DNA of 64,000 nucleotides, from contig NZ_FXTP01000005.1 of assembly GCF_900182705.1 (NCBI RefSeq), positions 62,001 to 126,000 of the forward strand, given 5' to 3'. The first letter of the stretch is position 1. Each line of letters starts with the position of its first letter. Made by a program: the position numbers and the translations under genes. This DNA is from Gracilimonas mengyeensis. Its GTDB lineage: Bacteria; Bacteroidota; Rhodothermia; Balneolales; Balneolaceae. Positions 27,136 through 36,354 of this stretch are shown here, piece after piece. A model generated the notes under the pieces. That model was given only the letters and a program-made list of their open reading frames with translations, did not search any database and was not told the DNA's origin.

Positions 27136-28632
27136 ATGTCTAACTACAAACCATCCCAACAAGAAATTAACAACGCATTATGGTCGGCCTGCGATACGTT
27201 TCGTGGCGTGGTTGACCCTTCGGAGTACAAAAACTATATCCTGGTGTTTCTCTTCCTTAAGTATTTGAGCGATGTATGGAAAGACCGGTATGACGCCTAC
27301 AAAAAAGAATATGGAGATGATGAGGAGCTTATTCGGCGCCGGATGAAGCGAGAGCGTTTTGTACTGCCGGATGATTGCACCTTCGATTACTTGGTTGAAA
27401 ACCAGAATGCTGAAGATCTTGGCGACCGAATTAATAAGGTCTTGGAAAAAATTGAAGAGGCTAACTATGAGAAGCTGGAAGGAGTATTCCGTAATGTGGA
27501 TTTCAACTCAGAAGGAAATCTCGGTAAGACCAAAGACCGGAACCGTAGGCTTAAAAACCTGATCAACGATTTCCATAAGCCGGAGCTGAATTTCCGCCCA
27601 TCAGTAATTGGTACAGAAGATATTATTGGAAACGGGTACATGTATCTGATTGAGCGATTTGCTTCGGATGCCGGTAAGAAAGGCGGTGAGTTCTACACCC
27701 CTCATGAAGTTTCTCAGCTTTTGGCAAAGCTCATAAAACCACAGCCCGGAGATCGTATTTGTGACCCGGCGATTGGTTCCGGTTCATTGGCGATTACGGT
27801 AGCTGAAGAAGTGGATGGAAAAGATTTTCGCATATACGGACAGGAAAGTAATGGTAGCACGTGGGCATTGGCTAAAATGAACATGTTCTTGCATGGTATG
27901 GATGCTGCGGATATTCGCTGGTGTGATACGCTGAACAGCCCGGACTTAGTGGAGAAAGATCAGCTTATGACTTTCGATGTGGTGGTGGCCAATCCTCCGT
28001 TCAGTTTGGATAAGTGGGGTAAAGAGGAAGCCAAAGATGATCCTTACAACCGATACAAAAGAGGGATTCCTCCCAAGAGTCGTGCAGATTACGCATTCAT
28101 CCAACACATGATTGAAACGGCCAAAGACGAGAACGGAAAGGTTGGGGTGATTGTCCCACATGGTGTGCTATTCCGTAGTGGAGCCGAAGGACGTATTCGG
28201 GAGGCGTTGATCAAAGAAAATCTCTTGGAGGCCGTGGTTGGGTTGCCAGAGAATCTCTTCTTTGGAACCGGTATACCGGCAGCTATACTAATCTTCAATA
28301 AAGCTAAAGAACGAGAAGAGGTGCTCTTCATCGATGCAAGCAAAGGCTTTGAAAAAGGGACCCGCCAAAACAAGCTGAGAGATGAGGACATAGAGAAGAT
28401 CGTTTCCACTTTTGAGCAATTTGAGACGGTGGATAAATACTCGTATGTGGCCTCTCCTGATGAGCTGAAAGAGAATGATTACAATCTGAACATTCCCCGT
28501 TATGTGGATACCTTTGAGCCGGAGGCAGAGGTGGATATTGCAGAGGTTCAGGGGGAAATTGAAGAATTGGAGACAGAGCTGACCCACGTTCGAAAGCAGA
28601 TGGATGAATATTTGAAAAAGCTGGGGGTATAG
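27136..28632 (+). CDS. hsdM: Type I restriction-modification N6-adenine methyltransferase subunit HsdM
   Basis: HsdM methylates adenine in the sequence chosen by HsdS, using AdoMet. The protein has the HsdM N-terminal helical domain ('LWSACDTFRGVVDPSEYKNY...LFLKYLSDVW'), the AdoMet motif 'DPAIGSGSLAI' at about residue 210, and the N6-adenine catalytic motif NPPF at about residue 285. 'GGEFYTPHEVSQLLAKL' precedes the AdoMet motif as in all HsdM proteins. At 498 residues it is complete. The start of the next gene (RhuM) is one base after its stop. Confidence 0.96.
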   Translation: MSNYKPSQQEINNALWSACDTFRGVVDPSEYKNYILVFLFLKYLSDVWKDRYDAYKKEYGDDEELIRRRMKRERFVLPDDCTFDYLVENQNAEDLGDRINKVLEKIEEANYEKLEGVFRNVDFNSEGNLGKTKDRNRRLKNLINDFHKPELNFRPSVIGTEDIIGNGYMYLIERFASDAGKKGGEFYTPHEVSQLLAKLIKPQPGDRICDPAIGSGSLAITVAEEVDGKDFRIYGQESNGSTWALAKMNMFLHGMDAADIRWCDTLNSPDLVEKDQLMTFDVVVANPPFSLDKWGKEEAKDDPYNRYKRGIPPKSRADYAFIQHMIETAKDENGKVGVIVPHGVLFRSGAEGRIREALIKENLLEAVVGLPENLFFGTGIPAAILIFNKAKEREEVLFIDASKGFEKGTRQNKLRDEDIEKIVSTFEQFETVDKYSYVASPDELKENDYNLNIPRYVDTFEPEAEVDIAEVQGEIEELETELTHVRKQMDEYLKKLGV

Positions 28633-28633
28633 A

Positions 28634-29662
28634 ATGAGTGAAATGCAGGACGAACGTTATGGAGAGTTTTTGATCTATAATTCACCTGACGGTGAAGCAG
28701 ATATAGAGGTTAGACTCGAAAATGAGTCTCTGTGGATGTCACAGCAGCAGATGACCGAACTGTTTCAGACAACCAAGCAAAATATAAGCCTCCATATTAA
28801 GAATATTTATCAGGAAGAAGAGCTTGAAGAAGAGGCAACTGTCAAGGAATACTTGACAGTTCAAAATGAGGGAGATCGCCAGGTCAAAAGGCCCATCAAG
28901 TATTACAATCTTGATATGATTTTGTCTGTTGGGTACCGTGTTCGGTCAGCAATAGGAACGCATTTTAGAAAGTGGGCCACTGAGCGTTTAAGAGAATATT
29001 TGGTGAAAGGCTTTGTGATGGATGATGATCGCCTGAAACATCCCGGTGGATGGGATTATTTTGATGAGCTGCTGGAACGCATCCGGGATATTCGGGCCTC
29101 TGAAAAGCGGTTCTACCAAAAGGTGAAAGATATTTATGCGCTAAGCGCCGATTATGATTCTAAATCTAATGCGGCCCAACTCTTTTTTAAAAAGGTACAG
29201 AATAAAATGCTGTGGGTAGTTACAGGACAAACAGCTGCTGAGTTGATTGTTGGGCGTTCAGATACTGGGAAACCGAATATGGGGTTGACTTCCTGGAAAG
29301 GCAACAAAGTGCGAAAGCAAGATGTGGATACGGCAAAGAACTACCTCAAAGAAGATGAGATTAGTGAGCTGAACCGCATTGTAACCATGTATCTCGATTA
29401 TGCCGAAGATCAGGCAAGACGGCGAAAGGCGATGTATATGAAAGATTGGGAAGATCGCCTGGATGCCTTTCTCGAGTTTAATGAACGTGATATTCTGGAT
29501 CATGCAGGGAGCTTAAAAGCCTCCGTCGCTAAGAAACTGGCCGGTGAGCGGTATGATGATTTCAACAAAAAAAGGAAACAACTGGAAGCCCGAAAAGCGG
29601 ATGAAGAGACCCTGGAAGAACTGAAGCAGATTGAAGAGAAAGCGAGAAAAAAGAATGAGTAA
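28634..29662 (+). CDS. RhuM-family protein inside the type I RM operon
   Basis: This 342-residue RhuM-type (virulence RhuM / DUF4145-neighbour) protein has 'LWMSQQQMTELFQTTKQNISLHIKNIYQEEEL', 'ATVKEYLTVQNEGDRQVKRPIKYYNLDMILSVGYRV' and 'FRKWATERLREYLVKGFVMDD'. The first of these reads like a winged-helix or HTH segment. The C-terminal half is helical and highly charged, with no nuclease or Fic motif. RhuM genes are often found between hsdM and hsdS, but their role is unknown. A second RhuM domain occurs two genes downstream, fused to Fic. Confidence 0.85.
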   Translation: MSEMQDERYGEFLIYNSPDGEADIEVRLENESLWMSQQQMTELFQTTKQNISLHIKNIYQEEELEEEATVKEYLTVQNEGDRQVKRPIKYYNLDMILSVGYRVRSAIGTHFRKWATERLREYLVKGFVMDDDRLKHPGGWDYFDELLERIRDIRASEKRFYQKVKDIYALSADYDSKSNAAQLFFKKVQNKMLWVVTGQTAAELIVGRSDTGKPNMGLTSWKGNKVRKQDVDTAKNYLKEDEISELNRIVTMYLDYAEDQARRRKAMYMKDWEDRLDAFLEFNERDILDHAGSLKASVAKKLAGERYDDFNKKRKQLEARKADEETLEELKQIEEKARKKNE

Positions 29663-29697
29663 ATCAGTAAGAAAAAATCAAGTCTTAAGTTATTAGT

Positions 29698-30969
29698 ATG
29701 ACATCAGGTAAAAAATATATTGGTCCATCAGTAAAAAATGTTCCTGATGAGTGGAAAATTGCTCCATTGGGAGAATGTATTATGGGTAGTGGCAAATATG
29801 GTATTAATGAATCAGCATCTGAATACGATCCTCAAAAACCTCGATACCTAAGAATTACTGATATAGATGATTACGGGAATCTTAAGCAGGAAGGGAAAAA
29901 ATCTGTTGAAAGCGAACAGTATTCAAAATATTTATTAGAACTGGGAGATATCGTTTTTGCCAGAACAGGTAATACTGTTGGTAAAACATATCTGCATGAA
30001 ATAGATAATGGGGAATTGGTTTATGCAGGCTACCTAATTAAGTACAAACCTGATGCAAATACTCTAAGACCTAAATATCTTAAATTATATACAGATACTG
30101 CATACTATAGAAATTGGATTAATACCATTTCACAAAGAAGTGGTCAACCGGGGGTTAATTCAAATGAGTATAGGAAAATGCCCATACTCTTACCCCCTCT
30201 TGAAGAACAAGATATAATTTTAGGAATTATCACTTTTTGGGACGAAGCCATCTCCAAAACAGAGAAGCTCATCCAGGCCAAGAAGCGGTATAAGAAAGGC
30301 CTCATGCAGCGGCTGCTCTCCGGCAAGGTTCGGTTTCCGGAGTTTGAAGGGGAAGATTGGGCTGAGGTGAGGTTGGGTGAGGTATTTGATAGAGTAACAG
30401 AAAAAAATGAATCTGATACAGTTAAAAATGTATTAACGATTTCCGCCCAAGACGGTTTGGTTAGTCAGACTGATTACTACAATAAATCAGTAGCCAGTAA
30501 AGACTTGTCTAACTACATCGTTATAAGACAAGGTGATTTTGCTTACAACAAAAGCTATTCAGAAGGATATCCGTTAGGAGCCATTAAAAGGCTGGATGAT
30601 TATGAAAAGGGTGTTTTGTCTCCTTTATATATATGTTTCAGATTAACCTCAGATAATGTGGATAGTGATTTTATAGCTCACTTCTTCGAATATGGAGGTT
30701 TGGACCATGGCATTTATAAGATTGCAAGAGAAGGAGCCCGTAACCACGGCTTACTGAATGTTAGCGTGAAGGACTTTTTTGAAATCGATATCACATTACC
30801 TCAATATGAGGAGCAAAAAAAGATAGCTTCAATATTAAACAAGGCGATGAAAGAGATTGAGCTGTTAGAGGTACAACTTGAAAAGTATCAACAGCAGAAG
30901 AAGGGTTTGATGCAGCAGTTATTGACGGGGAAAGTGAGGGTGAAGCATATAGATACCGGCACTAACTAA
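29698..30969 (+). CDS. hsdS: Type I restriction-modification specificity subunit HsdS
   Basis: HsdS reads the bipartite target for both methylation and cleavage. Two target-recognition domains, each followed by the conserved spacer helix, are seen in 423 residues. The first half ends 'QAKKRYKKGLMQRLLSGKVRFPEF' and the second 'EKYQQQKKGLMQQLLTGKVRVK'. The internal duplication sets TRD spacing and so target spacing. The TRDs differ strongly, implying an asymmetric recognition sequence. The stop codon is immediately followed by the RhuM-Fic start at 30970. Confidence 0.94.
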   Translation: MTSGKKYIGPSVKNVPDEWKIAPLGECIMGSGKYGINESASEYDPQKPRYLRITDIDDYGNLKQEGKKSVESEQYSKYLLELGDIVFARTGNTVGKTYLHEIDNGELVYAGYLIKYKPDANTLRPKYLKLYTDTAYYRNWINTISQRSGQPGVNSNEYRKMPILLPPLEEQDIILGIITFWDEAISKTEKLIQAKKRYKKGLMQRLLSGKVRFPEFEGEDWAEVRLGEVFDRVTEKNESDTVKNVLTISAQDGLVSQTDYYNKSVASKDLSNYIVIRQGDFAYNKSYSEGYPLGAIKRLDDYEKGVLSPLYICFRLTSDNVDSDFIAHFFEYGGLDHGIYKIAREGARNHGLLNVSVKDFFEIDITLPQYEEQKKIASILNKAMKEIELLEVQLEKYQQQKKGLMQQLLTGKVRVKHIDTGTN

Positions 30970-31980
30970 ATGGATATGAGTGATCAAAAAGATATCATTA
31001 TTTATGAGTCTAAAGAAGGATATACCAAACTGGAAGTAAATCTTCAGGAAGAGACCGTATGGCTTACTCAGGAGCAGCTTTCACTTCTTTTTAACAAAGA
31101 TGTACGAACCGTTTCGGAGCATATCACAAATATTTATGAGGAAGGAGAACTGGATAAAAAACCAACTATCCGGAAATTCCGGATAGTTCGGAAAGAGGGT
31201 AACCGGCAGGTTAAAAGGAATATTCAGCATTATAACTTGGATGTCATCATCTCAGTGGGTTATCGTGTGAAATCTATTGAAGGTACACGATTTAGAAAAT
31301 GGGCTACGAATATTTTAAAGCAACACCTTATTGAAGGGTACACGCTGAATCAAAAAAGATTGAAGGAGAAAGCCTCAAAGTATGAAGAACTAAAAGCGGC
31401 ATTAAAGCTGATGGAGAAAGCGGCCCGCTCCAAAGAATTGGAGCCAACGGAGGCAGAGGGCTTGCTGAAGGTGATTTCGGATTTTAGTTACTCCCTTGAC
31501 ATGTTGGATCGCTTCGATCACGAACAGTTGGATTTGCCGGAGGTTGGAAGTACTGATCGATGGAAAATCACCTACAAAGACGCACGTAAGGCCATAGAAA
31601 CTCTTCGTAAAAGAACACAGGCTAGTGAACTGTTTGGACGAGAAAAAGATAAGTCACTAAGAGGTTCCATTGGGGCTATATACCAATCATTTGATGGGAA
31701 AGATGTGTATCCAACGGCTGAGATAAAAGCAGCTCACCTTTTATATTTTTTGGTTAAGAATCATTCCTTCAGTGATGGTAATAAGCGAATTGCCGCCTAT
31801 CTTTTTCTGCTTTTCTTACAGCATAATGGTCTTCTGTATACCGAAGAAGGATTGAAACGAATTTCAGACTCAACACTCGTTGCATTGACCTTGATGGTGG
31901 CAGAAAGTAATCCCTCAGAGAAAGAAATGATCGTCAAAGTTATTGTGCATTTACTTCAAGCCGGAGACCACAATGAATAA
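30970..31980 (+). CDS. RhuM-Fic fusion protein in the type I RM operon
   Basis: The N-terminal ~130 residues are a RhuM domain like the one encoded at 28634 ('EETVWLTQEQLSLLFNKDVRTVSEHITNIYEEGEL', 'IISVGYRVKSIEGTRFRKWA'). After a helical linker comes a Fic/Doc domain with the active-site motif 'HSFSDGNKRIAAYLFLLFL' (His at about residue 265). Fic proteins move AMP or other phosphate-containing groups onto target proteins. The motif has DGNKR, nearer to Doc and death-on-curing proteins than to HPFxxGNGR enzymes. No obvious inhibitory (S/T)xxxE(G/N) helix was identified. It overlaps hsdR by 8 bases, so it is co-translated with the restriction subunit. Confidence 0.85.
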   Translation: MDMSDQKDIIIYESKEGYTKLEVNLQEETVWLTQEQLSLLFNKDVRTVSEHITNIYEEGELDKKPTIRKFRIVRKEGNRQVKRNIQHYNLDVIISVGYRVKSIEGTRFRKWATNILKQHLIEGYTLNQKRLKEKASKYEELKAALKLMEKAARSKELEPTEAEGLLKVISDFSYSLDMLDRFDHEQLDLPEVGSTDRWKITYKDARKAIETLRKRTQASELFGREKDKSLRGSIGAIYQSFDGKDVYPTAEIKAAHLLYFLVKNHSFSDGNKRIAAYLFLLFLQHNGLLYTEEGLKRISDSTLVALTLMVAESNPSEKEMIVKVIVHLLQAGDHNE

Positions 31981-34900
31981 CTCATCCTACTTAGAAGACA
32001 AAGACTCCCAACTCCCGGCACTTCGACTGCTGCAACAGTTGGGCTATACCTACATCTCCCCGGAGAAAGCCCTGGAGATGCGGGATGGACTGCTCACCCG
32101 GTTTGTACTCACGGATATCCTGGAAGATCAGCTATCCAGCATCAACAGAATCGAATACAAAGGGGAAACGCTGCCCTTTCCGCCACCGGCTATCAGTAGA
32201 GCCGCTTACGATCTTCAGCAGCAGCCGGACGAAGGTTTAGTGAAGACCAATGAGAAGATTTATGATTTGCTTACGCTGGGTAAAAGCTATGAGCAGGTTG
32301 TTAAGGGAGATAAAAAGAGCTTTCCGTTTAACTATGTGGACTGGGAGCATCCGGAGAATAATGTCTTTCACGTAACGGATGAGTTTGAGATTAAGGGAAA
32401 GCATAAGGTTCGCCGGGTCGATATGGTCCTTTTTGTGAACGGGATTCCCTTTGTGGCCATCGAGAACAAACGAAGAGATAAAAAGAATGCTCTCGATGAG
32501 GCTATCTCCCAACATCTACGCAATCAGAACAAAGAAGAAGTGCCCGGTTTTTTTCACTTCACCCAAATGCTGATCGCTTCCAGCGTGAATGAGCTTTCGT
32601 ATGCGGCTACTGATACAAGCAAGAAGTTTTGGTCGGTCTGGCGAGAGGAAGAGAATATTGAAGACAAAGTAAAAGAGCTGATCGCCAAGCCGGACGATTC
32701 AACGGAATGGATGGATCGTCTCAAAGCTCATTACTACGAACGCCCACAGACAAAAGAGAAAAAGCGAGAGCCCACCAAACAGGATGTAAACCTATATAGC
32801 CTTTGTCGCCCCGACCGATTACTTGAGCTCACACGGAATTTCACGGTGTTTGATAACAATACCCGAAAGATTGCCCGGTACCAGCAATATTTTGGGGTAA
32901 AGCGTATGATGAACCGTGTTCGTCAGACGGATGAAGACGGAATTCGCAAAGGCGGTGTGATATGGCACACTCAGGGAAGTGGGAAGTCCATTACCATGGT
33001 ATTCATGTCCAAAAACCTGGCAGTAGCCGATGATATTTCATCCCAACGTATCATCTTGGTAACTGATAGAACAGATTTGGACGATCAGCTTAAGAAGACA
33101 TTCAGAAGCTGCGGTAAGGATATCATCCAGGCAAAAACCGGCAGGCACCTTGCCGAGCTGATTAAAGATCCGGGCGTTGAAAATATCTCCACGATCATCA
33201 ATAAGTTTAACGCTGCGCTTAATCAAAGGAACTTGGTCAATGAGTCCCGCAATATTTTTGTATTGATTGACGAGTCGCACCGCACCCAGTACGGAATGAT
33301 GCATGCGGAGATGAGAAAGATACTACCTAATGCCTGCTACATCGGTTTTACGGGTACACCTCTCATGAAAAAAGAGAAGAGCACAGCCGCCAAGTTTGGC
33401 GGTATCATTGATTCGTATACGATGGATCAGGCGGTGAAGGACAAAGCTGTAGTGCCGATCATCTACGAAGGCCGGGCAGCAAAGCTGGATACCTGGAAAG
33501 AGAAGCTGGACCGAGAATTTGAACGGGATATGGAAGGCATGTCGGCAGATCAGGTCTCCGACTACAAACGCCGGTACTCCACGTTAAACAAACTGCTCAC
33601 GGCTCAACTGGTGATTGAGGAAATTAGCAAAGATATTACCGATCACTTCCTTAAAAACCTTAAGGGAACCAAATACAAAGCGCAACTGGCTGTGCCCGAT
33701 CGCAAAACAGCTGTACGCTACTATCGTTACTTCAAAGAGCGTGGACAGATTAATGCCGAACTCGTTATTTCTCCCCCTGACACGCGGGAGGGACATGACG
33801 ATACCTATGATGATCCGAATGACGAGGTGCAGGTATTCTGGAAGCAGATGATGGACCGATTTGGGAATAAAGAGACTTACGAAGACAGTATCATTAATCT
33901 ATTTAAGTCAGACAGCCGGGAGGTGGAGCTTATCATTGTCGTTTACAAACTCCTCACCGGTTTTGATGCACCCAATAACACGGTGCTGTATATGGCTCGA
34001 TATCTGGATGAGCATAACCTGTTGCAGGCTATAGCCCGTGTGAACCGTTTGTTTGAAGGTAAAGATGTCGGGTTTGTTATAGATTATGTGGGAATTCTTG
34101 GCACGTTAACCGATGCGATCAATACCTATTCGGCCTTGAGTGGCTTTGAGCAGCAAGATTTAATGGGAACAGTTACCCCCATGAAAGAAGTGGTCGAGTC
34201 TCTACCTAAATTGCATAAAGCCTTGTGGGATGTCTTCAAGGAATGTGAGGACACGAATGATAATGAGGCGATGGAGCGGTTTCTGCGGCCCGATGATATT
34301 CGGGATGACTTCTATGAAAAGCTATCCAATTTCGCCCGAACCCTACAAGCAGCCTTTTCAGCGGATAAATTGTTTGACTATATCGACGAATCAGACATTA
34401 AACGGTACAAGAAAGACCTGAAATTCTTTGAAAACCTGCGTCGCTCTGTCCGAATTCGTTACGGAGAGGCCATTGACCACCGAGAGTATGAAGATCGGGT
34501 CCAAAAAATGCTAGATTCTTATGTGGGCACAGAGGGAATCGATCAAATTGTGGAGCCTATAGATATTTTCAGCGACGAATTCTTTGAGATGCAGGATGAG
34601 CAGTCTAAACGCTCTGATGCCTCCAAAGCCGATGAAATAGCCAGTAAGACCAAGAAGGTGATTGAAGAGCGCATGGACGAAGACCCGGCCATGTACCGCA
34701 AGTTCTCGGATATGATAGAGGAAACCATACAAAAGTTCTTACACGACCGTATCTCCGAGAAAGAATACCTCGAAAAGGTTAAACAAATTAAGCAGGGTGT
34801 ACAGCAGGGGATTTGGGATGGAACCCCGAATGAGCTGAAAGAACGTCCGGTAGCCCGTTCCTTCTACAATACCATCAAAACAGAGATGGAGGAATTCTTT

Positions 34901-35161
34901 GAGGAGGCATATATGGCGGTTGAACCAGAAAAACGGGAAGATTTCTACACCACGGCTGGAATTGAATTGGAGAAAATCATTGAAAGTCTAACCATTGTAG
35001 ACTGGGAGACCAATCCGGACGTGAAGAACAACATGTTCATCGCCATTGAAGACTACATGATAGAGTTATTTAGAAAATTGGACCTTAAACGGGATTTTGA
35101 TGTCATCGAACGCATTGCAGAAACCATCATCAAGTCAAAACAAAAACATAGCTCACGATAA
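31973..35161 (+). CDS. hsdR: Type I restriction endonuclease subunit HsdR
   Basis: HsdR is the ATP-driven DNA translocase and nuclease of the complex. The ATG at 31973 is preferred because it begins at 'NNSSYLEDKDSQ', while the in-frame ATG 30 bases upstream lies deep in the Fic gene. The N-terminal PD-(D/E)xK nuclease shows 'RVDMVLFVNGIPFVAIENKRR' (about 147-166). The SF2 helicase shows Walker A 'TQGSGKSITMV' (about 332) and DEAD-like 'DESH' (about 433), then 'GFTGTPL' and 'VVYKLLTGFDAP'. At 1062 residues it is full length. It overlaps the YgjP-like metalloprotease frame. Confidence 0.95.
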   Translation: MNNSSYLEDKDSQLPALRLLQQLGYTYISPEKALEMRDGLLTRFVLTDILEDQLSSINRIEYKGETLPFPPPAISRAAYDLQQQPDEGLVKTNEKIYDLLTLGKSYEQVVKGDKKSFPFNYVDWEHPENNVFHVTDEFEIKGKHKVRRVDMVLFVNGIPFVAIENKRRDKKNALDEAISQHLRNQNKEEVPGFFHFTQMLIASSVNELSYAATDTSKKFWSVWREEENIEDKVKELIAKPDDSTEWMDRLKAHYYERPQTKEKKREPTKQDVNLYSLCRPDRLLELTRNFTVFDNNTRKIARYQQYFGVKRMMNRVRQTDEDGIRKGGVIWHTQGSGKSITMVFMSKNLAVADDISSQRIILVTDRTDLDDQLKKTFRSCGKDIIQAKTGRHLAELIKDPGVENISTIINKFNAALNQRNLVNESRNIFVLIDESHRTQYGMMHAEMRKILPNACYIGFTGTPLMKKEKSTAAKFGGIIDSYTMDQAVKDKAVVPIIYEGRAAKLDTWKEKLDREFERDMEGMSADQVSDYKRRYSTLNKLLTAQLVIEEISKDITDHFLKNLKGTKYKAQLAVPDRKTAVRYYRYFKERGQINAELVISPPDTREGHDDTYDDPNDEVQVFWKQMMDRFGNKETYEDSIINLFKSDSREVELIIVVYKLLTGFDAPNNTVLYMARYLDEHNLLQAIARVNRLFEGKDVGFVIDYVGILGTLTDAINTYSALSGFEQQDLMGTVTPMKEVVESLPKLHKALWDVFKECEDTNDNEAMERFLRPDDIRDDFYEKLSNFARTLQAAFSADKLFDYIDESDIKRYKKDLKFFENLRRSVRIRYGEAIDHREYEDRVQKMLDSYVGTEGIDQIVEPIDIFSDEFFEMQDEQSKRSDASKADEIASKTKKVIEERMDEDPAMYRKFSDMIEETIQKFLHDRISEKEYLEKVKQIKQGVQQGIWDGTPNELKERPVARSFYNTIKTEMEEFFEEAYMAVEPEKREDFYTTAGIELEKIIESLTIVDWETNPDVKNNMFIAIEDYMIELFRKLDLKRDFDVIERIAETIIKSKQKHSSR

Positions 35162-35870
35162 TTTGCAGACGGTTGATTATGGTACCACCACCCTTAAGTT
35201 TAATCTGACCTACTCTAACCGAAAAACGTTAGAGATTGCGGTATATCCGGACCAGACTATTTGGGTCACGGCCCCGGAACAGGCTGAAATGGAGAAAATT
35301 CATGACAAAGTGCGCAAGCGTGGGCGGTGGATCGTCAAACAATTAAAGTATTTCAACCGATTTGACCCGCTGGGAGATCACGACGAGTATGTGAGTGGAG
35401 AGACACATCGCTATTTGGGTAAGCAATACCGGTTAAAAGTCATACAAACAAAGGGAGATCAGCCTGAATCCGTTAAACTAAAAGGCGGATACTTCCAGAT
35501 TTGGTCTAACAAAAAGGGCGATAAAGACCATGTTAAGCAGCAGTTGGATAGCTGGTACCGGGAGAAAGCAGAGAAAAAGTTTGACGAAAGGCTGGTCGCT
35601 TGCCTGGAAACAGTAAAAAAGTATGACATTAAACGCCCCCAACTCCAAGTGTATAACATGGAAAAGCGCTGGGGAAGTTACACCTCCTCCGGCAAGGTGC
35701 TTCTCAATCCCGAATTAATCAAACACCCGGTATACTGCATTGATTACGTGATCATACATGAGTTATGTCATACAAAACAGCCTCACCACGACAAGGAATT
35801 TTACCGTTTGTTAAACAAAGTGCTCCCTGACTGGCAACGGCGTAAGCATAAGCTGGAGCGGTTTAAATAG
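35097..35870 (+). CDS. YgjP/SprT-like zinc metalloprotease (M48-type) at the end of the RM operon
   Basis: The family sequence starts at about 'TTLKFNLTYSNRKTLEIAVYPD'. A TTG at 35163, just after the hsdR stop, may be the true start instead of the ATG at 35097, which overlaps hsdR by 65 bases. The zinc motif 'HELCHTKQPHHDKEFYRLL' gives HExxH (H at about 221) and a third ligand six residues on. 'NMEKRWGSYTSSGKVLLNPELI' is the typical block before it. Homologues regularly end type I RM operons; whether they trim the complex or serve another role is unknown. Confidence 0.88.
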   Translation: MMSSNALQKPSSSQNKNIAHDNLQTVDYGTTTLKFNLTYSNRKTLEIAVYPDQTIWVTAPEQAEMEKIHDKVRKRGRWIVKQLKYFNRFDPLGDHDEYVSGETHRYLGKQYRLKVIQTKGDQPESVKLKGGYFQIWSNKKGDKDHVKQQLDSWYREKAEKKFDERLVACLETVKKYDIKRPQLQVYNMEKRWGSYTSSGKVLLNPELIKHPVYCIDYVIIHELCHTKQPHHDKEFYRLLNKVLPDWQRRKHKLERFK

Positions 35871-35916
35871 CCATGTATGACAAAATAAGGGCAATTTTGT
35901 TATACTAAATGGCCTT

Positions 35917-36273
35917 TTACTGATCCTTTCCTCTGAACTGGTTAACCAATCTATGCATATTGATTTCCTTCTGTTTTAAGTGCAAAAGTGACTCGATTTT
36001 AGCCAAACTCAGGCTATGAAGGTCTCTAGTCGTCAACATTTGTTGATTGCTTTTACCTGCTTCGTATGGCATTCGCAGCATCTCACCTTCACTGCATGTA
36101 ACAACATGACCGGGTAATTGAGCGCAAAGGTCATACAATTTTTGGATGAGCTGAAATTTCTTTAGCCTCCGTTTGTATGACATTCGGCACCTGTCACTAC
36201 AGTATTTTGCATCACTTCGCTTTGATGCAGTGCTTTGCCCACATGCTAAACATTTAGAGGCTGCATTGTTCAT
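35917..36273 (-). CDS. Small zinc-ribbon protein of the island replication module
   Basis: The 118-residue protein has an N-terminal zinc-binding pattern 'CLACGQSTASKRSDAKYCSDRC' (four cysteines in C-x2-C...C-x3-C form) followed by a basic stretch 'RMSYKRRLKK' and a helical tail. Such small zinc-ribbon proteins commonly lie next to Prim-Pol/helicase genes in integrated elements of this group. Its function is unknown; nucleic-acid binding is a reasonable guess. It converges with the metalloprotease gene across a 46-bp gap holding a small hairpin (ACAAAAT/ATTTTGT, about 35880-35900). Confidence 0.7.
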   Translation of the reverse strand: MNNAASKCLACGQSTASKRSDAKYCSDRCRMSYKRRLKKFQLIQKLYDLCAQLPGHVVTCSEGEMLRMPYEAGKSNQQMLTTRDLHSLSLAKIESLLHLKQKEINMHRLVNQFRGKDQ

Positions 36274-36354
36274 ACTTGTTCGGAATAGAAGTGAAATTAA
36301 ATATCAGTAGAGTAAGTAGAGGGTGTAGGTCCATACTGGCATTTACATTTATTT

